Assembly: GCF_013410745.1 (NCBI RefSeq)
Contig: NZ_JACCFY010000001.1
Location: forward strand, 2,542,001 to 2,606,000
Direction: 5' to 3'
DNA length: 64,000 bases
Origin: Nesterenkonia xinjiangensis
GTDB taxonomy: Bacteria > Actinomycetota > Actinomycetes > Actinomycetales > Micrococcaceae
Made by a program: the position numbers and the translations under genes
The notes under the pieces: generated by a model
Databases searched by the model: none
The model's input: only the letters and a program-made list of their open reading frames with translations
Told to the model about the DNA's origin: nothing
In this document: positions 33,521 to 42,253 of the stretch, piece by piece
Layout of the letters: every line of letters begins with the position of its first letter
Numbering within the stretch: position 1 is the first letter of the stretch

Positions 33521-34272
33521 TGAACGAGGCCGTGGTCTTCGACGCCGTGGACAAGTCCTTCGCCGCGGGACCGGAGGTGCTCTCCCAGGTCAGCTTCGAC
33601 ATCGCCGAGGGAGAGTTCGTCTGCCTGCTGGGCGCTTCCGGATGCGGAAAGTCCACCCTGCTGAGCATGATCGCCCAGCTGGAGCGGCCCACCGGGGGCG
33701 CCATCGAGGTCACCGAGGGCGGGGCGGCGTTCATGTTCCAGGACCCCTCGCTGTTCCCCTGGCTGACCGCCGAGCAGAACATCATGCTCGCCCTGCGTCT
33801 GGCCGAGGGTCGCTGCCAGATCCGTCAGCGGAAGGCTCGGCGCGAGCGTGCGGCCGCGCTGTTGGATCTGGTGCGGCTCTCCGACCACGCCGGCCGCCGG
33901 CCCCACGAGCTCTCCGGCGGCATGCGCCAGCGGGTGGCCCTGGCTCGTGCGCTGGCGCAGGAGCGGCCGGTGATGCTCATGGACGAGCCCTTCGGGGCCC
34001 TGGACGCCATCACCCGTTCCCTGCTGCACGAGGAGCTGCTGCGCATCTGGCGGGCCACCGGGCGCACCGTCGTCTTCGTCACCCACTCTGTGGACGAGGC
34101 GGTGCATCTGGGGCAGCGGGTGCTCCTGCTCTCCTCCCGACCGGGCCGGATCATCGGTGAGTGGGAGGTTGAGGAACAGGACCGAGAGGGCGCTCGACGG
34201 GCAGGACTGGTCGACGAGATCACCGAGCGGCTGCGGAACGAGGTGGGGCGCCATGGTGGTCACGCGAACTGA
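33520..34272 (+). CDS. ABC transporter ATP-binding protein, SsuB type
   Basis: A 250-residue ATPase for the putative sulfonate importer. It has Walker A GASGCGKST, Q-loop FMFQDPSLFPWLT, signature LSGGMRQRVALARAL, Walker B VMLMDEPFGALDAI and H-loop FVTHSVDEAV, the set typical of nitrate/sulfonate/taurine importers. The start ATG shares its first base with the preceding stop. The permease gene begins 20 nt before its end, an overlap that suggests coupled translation. Confidence 0.92.
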   Translation: MNEAVVFDAVDKSFAAGPEVLSQVSFDIAEGEFVCLLGASGCGKSTLLSMIAQLERPTGGAIEVTEGGAAFMFQDPSLFPWLTAEQNIMLALRLAEGRCQIRQRKARRERAAALLDLVRLSDHAGRRPHELSGGMRQRVALARALAQERPVMLMDEPFGALDAITRSLLHEELLRIWRATGRTVVFVTHSVDEAVHLGQRVLLLSSRPGRIIGEWEVEEQDREGARRAGLVDEITERLRNEVGRHGGHAN

Positions 34273-35215
34273 GGAGCACGCCCACCACGGTGCCTCCCGG
34301 GGCACCGGCCAGGGCCTCGGCCAGGCCGAGGCGGGCACCGGCTCCCAGACCCGCCCTGGCGGGTCAGCGCCCGACGTCGCCGATGTCTCCCGCGGGCTGG
34401 ACGCCCTGGAGACCCCGGGTTCATCCGCCCGGAGGCGTCTGGACCCGCAGTCCGTGCTGCTGCCGGTGGCCGCCCTCGCGGTGGTCATCGTCGCCTGGCA
34501 GCTCTACGTGATGACCGGCCACCGGCGTGGCGACCTGGTCCCCGGGCCCTTCGACGTCGCCGCCACCGCTTGGGAGCTCTGGCTCACCGGAGCGTTCTGG
34601 GAGGCGGTGAGCACGTCACTGGGGCGAGGGCTCACCGGATTCGCGCTGAGCATCCTCATCGCCACCCCGGTGGGGCTGATCATCGCGCAGGTGCGCCTGC
34701 TGCGGCAGGCCTTCGGACCGCTGATCTCCGGGCTGCAGGTGCTTCCCTCGGTGGCCTGGGTGCCCGCGGCGATCATCTGGTTCGGACTCACCGACGCCAC
34801 CGTGTACTTCGTGATCTTCATGGGCGCCATCCCCTCGGTGGTCAACGGGCTCATCGCCGGGGTGCGGCAGGTCCCACCTCAGCACCATCGGGTGGGCCGG
34901 GTGCTGGGAGCCGGGCGCTGGCAGATGACGACCCGCATCCTGCTGCCGGCCATCCTGCCCTCCTATGTCGGGGGCCTGCGGCAGGGCTGGGCCTTCTCCT
35001 GGCGGTCGCTGATGGCCGCCGAGATCATCGCCACCGGTGGCTCCATGGGCTACGGGCTGGGCACGCTGCTGGACCAGGGACGAGCGCTCGCCGACATGTC
35101 GGTGGTATTGACCGCGGTGCTGATCATCCTGCTGGTCGGGGTGATCGTGGAGCTGCTGGTCTTCGCCCCGATCGAACGCCGTCTGCTGAAGACGAGAGGA
35201 CTTCTGGAACGATGA
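34253..35215 (+). CDS. ABC transporter permease, SsuC type
   Basis: A 320-residue permease of the sulfonate/nitrate/taurine class. The first 75 residues are a hydrophilic His/Gly-rich extension, longer than usual. About six helices follow, with the EAA loop VGRVLGAGRWQMTTRILLPAILPSYVGGLRQGWAFSW (named as a region) and PSVAWVPAAIIWFGLTDATVYFVIFMGAIP typical of SsuC. ATG 34253 is preferred because of a GAGGTGGGG upstream; it lies inside the end of the ATPase gene. The end overlaps the SUMT gene in ATGA. Confidence 0.9.
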   Translation: MVVTRTEEHAHHGASRGTGQGLGQAEAGTGSQTRPGGSAPDVADVSRGLDALETPGSSARRRLDPQSVLLPVAALAVVIVAWQLYVMTGHRRGDLVPGPFDVAATAWELWLTGAFWEAVSTSLGRGLTGFALSILIATPVGLIIAQVRLLRQAFGPLISGLQVLPSVAWVPAAIIWFGLTDATVYFVIFMGAIPSVVNGLIAGVRQVPPQHHRVGRVLGAGRWQMTTRILLPAILPSYVGGLRQGWAFSWRSLMAAEIIATGGSMGYGLGTLLDQGRALADMSVVLTAVLIILLVGVIVELLVFAPIERRLLKTRGLLER

Positions 35216-36039
35216 GAGAGACCACGAACATCCATCCCCGCACCTCGCGGACCGACGTGCCCGCTCCGGGCGGCCATGTGGCCCTGATCGGCGGAGGCCC
35301 GGCCCAGGCGGACCTGATCACCCATCGTGGCCATGAGCTGCTGCTGGCCGCCGACGTCGTGGTGGCAGACAGGCTGGGCCCCCGGGCCCTGCTGGAGGAG
35401 CTCGCCGAGGGCGTCGAGGTGATCGACGTCGGCAAGGCTCCGGGCTGCCACACCGCCACCCAGGACGAGATCAACGACCTGCTGGTGGACCGGGCGCTGC
35501 GCGGACTGCGGGTGGCCCGGCTGAAGGGCGGCGACCCCTACGTGCTGGGCCGCGGATCCGAGGAGCGGGAGCATTGCCGCCGCTTCGGGATCCCCGTGGA
35601 GGTGGTCCCCGGGATCACCTCGGCGGTCGGGGTCCCGGCGGAGGCCGGCATCCCGCTGACCCACCGCGGTCTGTCGCGCGGCTTCACCGTGATCACCGGT
35701 CATGACGACCTCGATGTGGTCCCGCGCTCCGAGCAGCACACTCTGGTGATCCTCATGGGTGTCTCCACCCTGCGGCGCACCGCCACACATCTGATGGTCA
35801 ACGGTCATGACGCATCCACTCCGGTGGCGATCATCGAGTCAGGCGGCACCCCGGAGCAGCGGGTCACCCTGTCCAGGCTCCACGCGGTGGCCGACGTCGC
35901 CGCACGCCGGAAGGTGGCCAATCCTGCGGTGATCGTCGTGGGTGCGGTGGTGACCTTGGCCGACGACTGGCCGCTGGAGCTCGACACCGACGCTCCCCTC
36001 TCGGGCCGCCGCACCGCGGCCACTGTGACCTCCCCCTGA
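35212..36039 (+). CDS. cobA: Uroporphyrinogen-III C-methyltransferase (SUMT)
   Basis: A 275-residue SAM-dependent enzyme that methylates uroporphyrinogen III twice to precorrin-2, the first step to siroheme. It has the tetrapyrrole methylase motifs VALIGGGPAQADLIT, LAADVVVADRLG, RVARLKGGDPYVLGRG, VVPGITSAVGVPAEAGIPLTHRG and LVILMGV. It is not fused to a dehydrogenase/chelatase domain, so precorrin-2 oxidation and iron insertion must be encoded elsewhere. In the sulfur operon its job is to supply siroheme for sulfite reductase. It overlaps the permease gene by 4 nt, and fprA starts 22 nt after its stop. Confidence 0.93.
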   Translation: MRETTNIHPRTSRTDVPAPGGHVALIGGGPAQADLITHRGHELLLAADVVVADRLGPRALLEELAEGVEVIDVGKAPGCHTATQDEINDLLVDRALRGLRVARLKGGDPYVLGRGSEEREHCRRFGIPVEVVPGITSAVGVPAEAGIPLTHRGLSRGFTVITGHDDLDVVPRSEQHTLVILMGVSTLRRTATHLMVNGHDASTPVAIIESGGTPEQRVTLSRLHAVADVAARRKVANPAVIVVGAVVTLADDWPLELDTDAPLSGRRTAATVTSP

Positions 36040-36061
36040 CGAACGAAGGACAGACAAGACT

Positions 36062-37498
36062 ATGAGCACTGACATCACGCATCGCGTCGCCGTGGTCGGC
36101 GCCGGCCCGGCCGGCGTCTACGCCGCTGACATCATCGCCCGCTCGGAGCATGGCGAGCAGATCGCCATCGATCTCTTCGACCGCTACCCGGCGCCTTTCG
36201 GGCTGATCCGTTACGGCGTCGCCCCGGACCACCCGCGGATCAAGGGCATCATCAAGGCCCTGCACAAGGTGATGGACCGCGGCGGCATCCGGTTCATCGG
36301 CAATGTGGACTTCGGCACTGACATCACGCTGGCGGAGCTTCAGGAGCATTACGACGCCGTCATCTTCTCCACCGGAGCGATCGACGATGCCGCCCTGAAC
36401 ATCGAGGGCATCGACCTCGAGGGCTCCTTCGGTGCGGCCGACTTCGTCTCCTGGTACGACGGCCACCCCGACTACCCCCGCGAGTGGCCGCTGGAGGCGA
36501 AGGAGATCGCGGTGATCGGCAACGGGAACGTCGCCCTCGACGTGGCCCGGGTGCTCTCCAAGCATGCGGACGACCTGCTCACCACCGAGATCCCGGACAA
36601 CGTGTACCAGGGGCTGAAGGCTTCCCCGGTGACGGACGTCCACGTCTTCGGACGGCGTGGCCCCGCACAGGTGAAGTTCACCCCGCTGGAGCTGCGCGAA
36701 CTGGCGCACAGCCACGACGTGGACATCGTCCTGCACCCGGAGGACTTCGAGTTCGACGCCGGCTCTGACGAGGCCATCAGGTCCAACAACCAGGTCAAGA
36801 CGATGGTCAACACCCTCACCAACTGGCTGGTGGAGCAGGAGGAGCGTGAGGAGGATCCGGAGCACCGCCCGGCCTCCCGGCGGCTGCACCTGCACTTCCT
36901 GCAGTCCCCGGTGGAGATCCTCGCCGGCGAGGGGGAGCGGGCCGGGAAGGTGGACGGCATTCGGCTGGAGCGCCAGGAGCTCGACGGCACCGGCAACGTC
37001 CGCGGCACCGGAGAGTTCCTCGAGTACCCGGTGCAGGCGGTGTATCGCGCGGTGGGCTACTTCGGCTCTCCGCTGGCGGACGTGCCCTTCGACGCCGACC
37101 GGGGCGTCATCCCGCACGAGGCCGGCCGGGTGCTCGGCGAGGACGGTCACCCGCTGCCCGGCGTCTACGCCACCGGCTGGATCAAGCGGGGGCCGGTGGG
37201 GCTGATCGGGCACACCAAGGGCGATGCGCTGGAGACGGTGGGCTGTCTGCTGGAGGACCTGCCCGCGCTGCCCGGCCGGACCGGGGGAGGGGAAGAGGTC
37301 GACGTCGTCGAGCTGCTCGAGTCCCGCGGGGTGGAGGTCACCTCATGGGATGGCTGGCTGCGGCTGGACGATCACGAGCGCACCTTGGGTGCCGAGTACG
37401 GGGAGCTGCCGGACGGCTCGGCTCGTGAGCGGGTGAAGGTCGTCGAGCGCGCGGAGATGGTGGGCGTCTCCCGCAGCGGCAGCGCCGTGCGTGTGTGA
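36062..37498 (+). CDS. fprA: Ferredoxin/adrenodoxin-type NADP reductase
   Basis: A 478-residue FAD flavoprotein of the adrenodoxin-reductase (FprA) family that passes electrons from NADPH to ferredoxin. The FAD motif VAVVGAGPAGVYAADII is at the N-terminus, PFGLIRYGVAPDHPRIKGI follows, and the NADP-binding motif is VIGNGNVALDVARVL. The C-terminal GWIKRGPVGLIGHTKGDALETV is characteristic. The gene follows cobA by 22 nt behind a GAAGGA ribosome site. In this position it most likely reduces the ferredoxin that feeds sulfite reductase. A 24-bp inverted repeat follows the stop. Confidence 0.93.
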   Translation: MSTDITHRVAVVGAGPAGVYAADIIARSEHGEQIAIDLFDRYPAPFGLIRYGVAPDHPRIKGIIKALHKVMDRGGIRFIGNVDFGTDITLAELQEHYDAVIFSTGAIDDAALNIEGIDLEGSFGAADFVSWYDGHPDYPREWPLEAKEIAVIGNGNVALDVARVLSKHADDLLTTEIPDNVYQGLKASPVTDVHVFGRRGPAQVKFTPLELRELAHSHDVDIVLHPEDFEFDAGSDEAIRSNNQVKTMVNTLTNWLVEQEEREEDPEHRPASRRLHLHFLQSPVEILAGEGERAGKVDGIRLERQELDGTGNVRGTGEFLEYPVQAVYRAVGYFGSPLADVPFDADRGVIPHEAGRVLGEDGHPLPGVYATGWIKRGPVGLIGHTKGDALETVGCLLEDLPALPGRTGGGEEVDVVELLESRGVEVTSWDGWLRLDDHERTLGAEYGELPDGSARERVKVVERAEMVGVSRSGSAVRV

Positions 37499-37513
37499 GG
37501 CGCCCCTAGCATC

Positions 37514-37587
37514 CGTTGAGCTGGTGAGTTTCCGCCCGAATCAGCGCTCACAGAGCCGCATAAGGGCGGAAACTCACCAGCTCAACG
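37514..37587. terminator. 24-bp perfect inverted repeat at convergent gene ends
   Basis: 37514-37537 is perfectly complementary to 37564-37587 (24 bp, core GAGCTGGTGAGTTTCCGCCC), with a 26-nt loop. It occupies almost all of the gap between fprA (+) and the SnoaL/DUF4440-like gene (-), so it is placed to stop transcription from both sides. No T-tract is present. Confidence 0.75.
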
Positions 37588-37605
37588 TGCCTTCGGGTGG
37601 GAACG

Positions 37606-37971
37606 TCAGTGGGTGATCGCGGTCTGCTGGTATAGGACCAGCCGGACTCGGGCCTCGATCAGACGGTAGGTGCTGGACATCAGCGCCACGAACGGGTCCT
37701 CACCGGTGCGCGTGGCGCGGGCTCGATAGATCAGTGCCGCACAGTCTGCGCCCAGCGGGATCAGCGCCGGGTCGGTGATCTCGTAGGTGTCCCAGGCGGG
37801 AGCCCCATCGAGGGAACCGACGACGCCGTCACGGTCCAGCACCATGCCGTTGACCAGGATCATCCGCGCGTCGGGGGCCATCAGGTCGCCGTAGAACGCG
37901 CCGCCCCGATTCTCACACAGGGCGTTCCAACCCTCGTGCTCCAGGGTCAGAAGTGTCGAGAGATCGAGCAT
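37606..37971 (-). CDS. SnoaL/DUF4440-like (NTF2 fold) small protein
   Basis: A 121-residue protein whose pattern suggests an NTF2-like fold of the DUF4440 or SnoaL kind: LTLEHEGWNALCENRGGAFYGDLMAPDARMILVNGMVLDRDGVV (region, N-terminal half) and a second half of alternating beta strands ending YRLIEARVRLVLYQQTAI. No catalytic function can be assigned. The ATG at 37971 lies 6 nt after a minus-strand TACCGT box, indicating a leaderless transcript, and excludes the longer reading from 38025. It lies downstream of hemA on the same strand, but with its own promoter. Confidence 0.65.
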   Translation of the reverse strand: MLDLSTLLTLEHEGWNALCENRGGAFYGDLMAPDARMILVNGMVLDRDGVVGSLDGAPAWDTYEITDPALIPLGADCAALIYRARATRTGEDPFVALMSSTYRLIEARVRLVLYQQTAITH

Positions 37972-37977
37972 GAGGGC

Positions 37978-37983
37978 ACGGTA
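37978..37983 (-). promoter_or_regulatory. Leaderless -10 box (TACCGT) for the DUF4440-like gene
   Basis: On the minus strand TACCGT ends 6 nt before ATG 37971, with no Shine-Dalgarno sequence. It fixes the start and shows that this gene need not depend on hemA transcription. Confidence 0.45.
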
Positions 37984-38085
37984 GCAACGGAGGTGATGTC
38001 CTGGGCACCCTGTGCGACCAGCCACTCTCGCGCCGGGGAGAGTGAGCCCGGAGACGGGGAAGGGAGATGCTGTGCGGGAAGGCCC

Positions 38086-39546
38086 TCAGGAGGCCTGGGC
38101 CTCGGCCAGCCGCTGCGCGATCGCGAGGCGCTCCACGGCGAACTCACCGGGGCGGTGGTGCTGGCAGAAGCCTCCGTCGGGGACCTTCTGCAGGTGCGCG
38201 GCCATCTGGGCCAGCTCCACGGGGCTGAACTCCTCGGCACGACGGCGCTTGGCCGGCTGCGCGCGTTCGGGCCTGTCCCGCGGCTCGACCTCCAGGCCGA
38301 ACACGTCCTCCAGCGCCCTCACATAGTCCTCGGTGCGGCCCTCGGCGGCCAGCTCCCGGGCACGGACGGTGGGGGTGTGCAGCAGCTTGCGGACGATCCG
38401 CCGCACGGCGAACTCGACCTCCTCGGCCGCCGCGGTACAGCCGTGCTGCCTGCGGACCTTCTCCATCTCCCCGTCCAGCACGGACTGGGTGTGGCGGCGC
38501 AGCGCCACGATGGCGTCGTCGGCGCTCCGCTGCTGGCGCTCGGTCAGGTACTCCTGGACCGCCGACTGCACGACCTCGCGGGCCTGCTCCAGGGAGTCCT
38601 CGGTCTCGGAGGGCGCTGCCATCTTCACCGACTCCAGGGTGATCAGCTCGACGCCGGGCAGCTCGGCCACATCAGGGGTGAAGTCGTGCGAAAGCGCCAG
38701 GTCGATGATCGTCAGGTCCTTCTGGCGACCGGTGGGGCCGACCCCGGCCAGGGAGCGGATCTCCCGGGCGGTGATCTGCCGATTTCCCCCCGAGCAGCCG
38801 ATGATGAGGTCCGCGGAGGCGAAGGCCTCGGCCAGGTCCTCCATCCTCAGCGCACGGGCCGCGGCACCACGCTCGGCGACGAACTGCTCAGCACGTCCGG
38901 AGCCGGAGAAGACGGCGATGTCGTGCACCCCACGTTCCTGCAGCTGGGCCAGTGAGGTGCCCGCGTAGGCGCCGGTGCCGACCAGCACGACGGAGGCGCC
39001 GCGATAGAAGGAGGCGCCGTTGCCACGCATGTCTCCGGCGATGTCCAGGGCCACCGAGACGATGGAGCGGCCACGGGAGCCCAGAGCGGTGCGGGTGCCG
39101 ACGTCCTTGGCGGTGCGGGTGGCGGTCTCGAACAGCCGGGTGAGGCTGCCGGAGACGGTGCCGGAGTTCTGTGCGTCGGCCAGGGACTTGCGCACCTGTC
39201 CGGCGATCTCCCGCTCACCGACCACTGCGGAGTCTAGGCCCGCCCCGACCTCAAAGAGGTGGCTGACGGCGTCGTCCTCCACCAGAGTCCGGAACGTGGA
39301 GGCGATGGTCTGCCGGTCGACGCCGGAGGTCTCGGCCACCGCGTCGATGAGCTGCTCACGGCTGGACTCGACGGCGGTGGGATCGTCGGCGGGGGACTCG
39401 GCGTAGATCTCCAAGCGATTGCAGGTGGCCAGCGTGACGGCAGGCACATTGACAGAACCGGCCACTTCGGCCGCTCCTGAGCTGAGGATGCCGACGGTCT
39501 CGAGATCGAGATCGGCGTGGGTTGCCACCAGGGAGAACAGAGTCAC
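38086..39546 (-). CDS. hemA: Glutamyl-tRNA reductase
   Basis: A 486-residue enzyme that reduces glutamyl-tRNA to glutamate-1-semialdehyde, the committed step of heme synthesis in the C5 pathway. The N-terminus VATHADLDLETVGILSSG, the catalytic region TLATCNRLEIYAE (nucleophilic Cys), GEREIAGQVRKSL and the NADPH-binding VVLVGTGAYAGTSLAQL are visible. The C-terminal dimerisation helix is followed by a basic, Pro-rich tail. The GTG at 39546 gives the usual family N-terminus. A TAGAAT box lies 10 nt upstream and overlaps the TTCTAC/GTAGAA palindrome shared with the divergent hemE promoter. Confidence 0.93.
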   Translation of the reverse strand: MTLFSLVATHADLDLETVGILSSGAAEVAGSVNVPAVTLATCNRLEIYAESPADDPTAVESSREQLIDAVAETSGVDRQTIASTFRTLVEDDAVSHLFEVGAGLDSAVVGEREIAGQVRKSLADAQNSGTVSGSLTRLFETATRTAKDVGTRTALGSRGRSIVSVALDIAGDMRGNGASFYRGASVVLVGTGAYAGTSLAQLQERGVHDIAVFSGSGRAEQFVAERGAAARALRMEDLAEAFASADLIIGCSGGNRQITAREIRSLAGVGPTGRQKDLTIIDLALSHDFTPDVAELPGVELITLESVKMAAPSETEDSLEQAREVVQSAVQEYLTERQQRSADDAIVALRRHTQSVLDGEMEKVRRQHGCTAAAEEVEFAVRRIVRKLLHTPTVRARELAAEGRTEDYVRALEDVFGLEVEPRDRPERAQPAKRRRAEEFSPVELAQMAAHLQKVPDGGFCQHHRPGEFAVERLAIAQRLAEAQAS

Positions 39547-39557
39547 GACAGAGTCAA

Positions 39558-39577
39558 TTCTACAACGCGTCGTAGAA
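39558..39577. promoter_or_regulatory. Palindromic operator in the hemA-hemE divergent promoter
   Basis: TTCTACAACGCGTCGTAGAA is a 20-bp palindrome matching its complement except at one symmetric pair. It overlaps the TAGAAT -10 box of hemA (minus, 39557-39562) and the expected -35 region of hemE, whose CAGAAT box is at 39583-39588. This is a repressor-type location. A related 17-bp site lies upstream of hemQ. Confidence 0.6.
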
Positions 39578-39595
39578 AGAGGCAGAATTGGGGGC

Positions 39596-40801
39596 ATGTC
39601 TTCTGAAACATTCTCCGGCATGGCCGCCACCTCGCCCCTCACGGCACCCGTGCGGACCGTCGAGGTCCGCCGTGCCGCGGCCGGCAGGAACTCCCGGACC
39701 GTCAGGTCCGCGCTGCCCGCCGACCATCCCCTGACCAGCGGCGTCACTGCGGACTCCCCGCTGCTGGTGGAGTACCGCGGCGGTCGCGACGCCGCGGGGA
39801 ACCCGGTCCGTCCGAACCGCCGCCCGGTGTGGTTCATGCGACAGGCCGGCCGCTCGCTGCCGGAGTACCGGACGCTGCGCGAGGGCACCTCCATGCTCGA
39901 CGCCTGCCTGGACCCGGAGATGGCGGCGGAGATCACCCTCCAGCCGGTGCGCCGCCACGACGTCGACGCCGCGATCTTCTTCTCGGACATCGTGATCCCG
40001 CTGCGCCTGGCCGGCATCGACGTCGAGATCGTCCCCAATGTGGGCCCGGTCCTCGGCAGCCCGGTCCGTACCCGTGCAGACGTCGAGGCGCTGCCGACGC
40101 TCGACGACGACGCCTTCGCGCCGATCACCGAGGCGGTGCGTCGGACCGTGGCGCAGCTGGGCTCCACCCCGCTGATCGGCTTCGCCGGGGCGCCGTTCAC
40201 CTTGGCCGCCTACATGGTGGAGGGGCGTCCCTCACGTGACCACCTGGGTCCACGCACCATGATGCACGCGGACCCGGACACCTGGGACGCGCTGGCCTCC
40301 TGGGCCGCCGACGTCTCGGGCCGATTCATGCGAGCCCAGCTGATGGCGGGCGCCTCGGCGGCGCAGCTCTTCGACTCCTGGGCCGGTTCGCTGGGCCGGG
40401 ACGACTACGCCGCCCACGTCCAGAAGCACTCCGCCGCCGCGTTCTCCCACGTCGCCGGCCTCGGTGCCCCGCTGATCCACTTCGGTACCGGCACCGGCGA
40501 GATCCTGGACCTGCTGAAGGAGGCCGGGGCCGACGTCGTCGGCATCGACTACCGGGTGAACCTGGCCGAGGCCACCCGCCGCCTGGGCGCGGAGACCCCG
40601 CTGCAGGGCAACATCGACCCGGCGCTGCTCACCGCGGACTGGGACGTGCTGGAGACCCATGTGCGTGAGGTCGTCGCCGCCGGCTCCGGGGCGGCGGGCC
40701 ATGTGCTCAACCTGGGCCACGGTGTGCCGCCGAGCACCGATCCGGAGGTCCTGACCCGGGTGGTCTCGCTGATCCACGAGATCAGCCCCGCGCAGCCATG
40801 A
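39596..40801 (+). CDS. hemE: Uroporphyrinogen decarboxylase
   Basis: A 401-residue cytosolic enzyme that removes four acetate carboxyls from uroporphyrinogen III to give coproporphyrinogen III. The diagnostic N-terminal motif RRPVWFMRQAGRSLPEYR is present, with AAIFFSDIVIPLRLAGID, GFAGAPFTLAAYMVEG and HVLNLGHGVPPSTDPE. The first 60 residues are an extension of low conservation. ATG 39596 lies 7 nt after a CAGAAT box and lacks a clear ribosome site, so the start appears leaderless. Its stop overlaps the hemY start in ATGA, beginning a heme operon. Confidence 0.93.
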   Translation: MSSETFSGMAATSPLTAPVRTVEVRRAAAGRNSRTVRSALPADHPLTSGVTADSPLLVEYRGGRDAAGNPVRPNRRPVWFMRQAGRSLPEYRTLREGTSMLDACLDPEMAAEITLQPVRRHDVDAAIFFSDIVIPLRLAGIDVEIVPNVGPVLGSPVRTRADVEALPTLDDDAFAPITEAVRRTVAQLGSTPLIGFAGAPFTLAAYMVEGRPSRDHLGPRTMMHADPDTWDALASWAADVSGRFMRAQLMAGASAAQLFDSWAGSLGRDDYAAHVQKHSAAAFSHVAGLGAPLIHFGTGTGEILDLLKEAGADVVGIDYRVNLAEATRRLGAETPLQGNIDPALLTADWDVLETHVREVVAAGSGAAGHVLNLGHGVPPSTDPEVLTRVVSLIHEISPAQP

Positions 40802-42222
40802 GGCGGCGGGTCGCCGTCGTCGGCGGGGGAATCGCCGGTCTGGTGGCCGCCTGGGACCTGGTCCGCGGCGGCTGCGCGGTGACCCTCCTCGAGGCCGGTC
40901 CCCGGCCCGGGGGAGCCATCGGCACCCATCGGCTGGGCGGCGTCGAGGTCGACGCCGGCGCCGAGTCCTTCGCCACCCGCTCCGCCGCGGTGCCCCGGCT
41001 GATCGGGGAGCTGGGCCTGCAGGACTCGGTCATCGCCCCTCACCCCTCCGGGGCCTGGCTGCAGCTGCCCGATCTCGCCGCGCCGCTGCCGGCCACCGGG
41101 ATCCTGGGCATCCCCGCGGACCCGCTCGCCGCTGACGTGGTGCGCATCATCGGTGCCGAGGCCGCCGCGCGGGCGGCGGCGGATCGTGAGATGCCGGTGG
41201 ATGCCTGGCGCGGACGTGAGGACATCACCGTCGGGGAGCTCGTGCTCGATCGGATGGGCCCGGCAGTGCTGGAGAAGCTGGTCACGCCCATCGTCTCCGG
41301 GGTGCACTCGGCCCGGCCCGAGCAGCTCGACGCAGGCAACGCCGCCCCCGGACTGGTCGAGGCGATGCTGCGCGAGGGATCCCTGGCCGGAGCGGTGGCC
41401 TCGGTGAAGGCTCAGGCCCCGGCCGGCGCGGCGGTGAACTCGCTGCACGGGGGTCTCTCCACCCTGATCCGCGCGCTCGACGAGGCGCTGCGCGCCCAGG
41501 GTGCGGAGATCCGGCTGGGTGAGCGGGTCACGGATCTGCCGGCGCTGCTGAGCGCGCATGACCATGTGGTGCTGGCGGTGGACGCCCCGGCCGCCCTCCG
41601 GCTGCTGGAGCCTGTCGCCCCGCAGGCGTCCGCGCAGCACGACACAGGGCAGCACGACACTGGGCAGCACGACGACGGCACCCCGGGTGAACCCGCTGCG
41701 TCCCGCGCCGGACGCGGCGTCGCGCTGGTCTCCCTGCTGCTGGACGCGCCCGAGCTGGATGCCCGCCCGCGGGGCACGGGGATGCTCGTGGCCCCCGGCG
41801 TGGACGGGGTGGGCGCGAAAGCCATGACCCATGTCTCCTCGAAGTGGCCCTGGGTGGCCGAGGCGCTGGGGCCCGGTCGGCACCTGGTGCGGCTCTCCTA
41901 CGGGCGTGTCACGGACGTCCCGGGCACCGGTGCGCTGGGCTTGGAGTCAACTGATGAGCTCCTGCTGGCCGCTGCACGCGCCGACGTCGCCGCGCTCTTC
42001 GAGCTGCCGCGGCTGAGGGAGCAGGTCCTGGAGGCCGATGTGGTGCGCTGGGAGAAGGCGCTGCCGCAGGCCTCGGCCGGGCATGCCCGGCGGATCCGAG
42101 GCCTGCGCGAGGAGCTGGCCGACTCGGCCGTCAGCGTGGTGGGAAGCTGGTTCGCGGGCACGGGTCTGGCCCGGGTGGTGCCCGACGCCCGGCGGGCCGC
42201 GGCGGAGATCCTCGCCACATGA
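40798..42222 (+). CDS. hemY: Coproporphyrinogen III oxidase (HemY/CgoX type)
   Basis: A 474-residue FAD enzyme. In Actinobacteria and Firmicutes this family oxidises coproporphyrinogen III to coproporphyrin III rather than protoporphyrinogen. The FAD motif VAVVGGGIAGLVAAWDLVRGG is at the N-terminus, followed by ARPGGAIG-like GPRPGGAIGTHRLGG and, at the C-terminus, GSWFAGTGLARVVPDARRAA. An unusual His/Asp/Gly-rich insertion with a threefold QHD-type repeat (about residues 280-300) looks like a local expansion. The presence of hemQ and hemH in the same operon supports the coproporphyrin assignment. It is coupled to hemE by ATGA. Confidence 0.9.
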   Translation: MRRRVAVVGGGIAGLVAAWDLVRGGCAVTLLEAGPRPGGAIGTHRLGGVEVDAGAESFATRSAAVPRLIGELGLQDSVIAPHPSGAWLQLPDLAAPLPATGILGIPADPLAADVVRIIGAEAAARAAADREMPVDAWRGREDITVGELVLDRMGPAVLEKLVTPIVSGVHSARPEQLDAGNAAPGLVEAMLREGSLAGAVASVKAQAPAGAAVNSLHGGLSTLIRALDEALRAQGAEIRLGERVTDLPALLSAHDHVVLAVDAPAALRLLEPVAPQASAQHDTGQHDTGQHDDGTPGEPAASRAGRGVALVSLLLDAPELDARPRGTGMLVAPGVDGVGAKAMTHVSSKWPWVAEALGPGRHLVRLSYGRVTDVPGTGALGLESTDELLLAAARADVAALFELPRLREQVLEADVVRWEKALPQASAGHARRIRGLREELADSAVSVVGSWFAGTGLARVVPDARRAAAEILAT

Positions 42223-42253
42223 CCCCGGCCGTGACTTTGCGGAGCACCGAATT

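Noticed and set aside
37514-37587. Insertion-sequence ends or a MITE suggested by the 24-bp perfect inverted repeat
   Set aside because: The loop is only 26 nt, there is no target-site duplication, and the stem sequence does not recur elsewhere in the window. A terminator between convergent genes explains it better.
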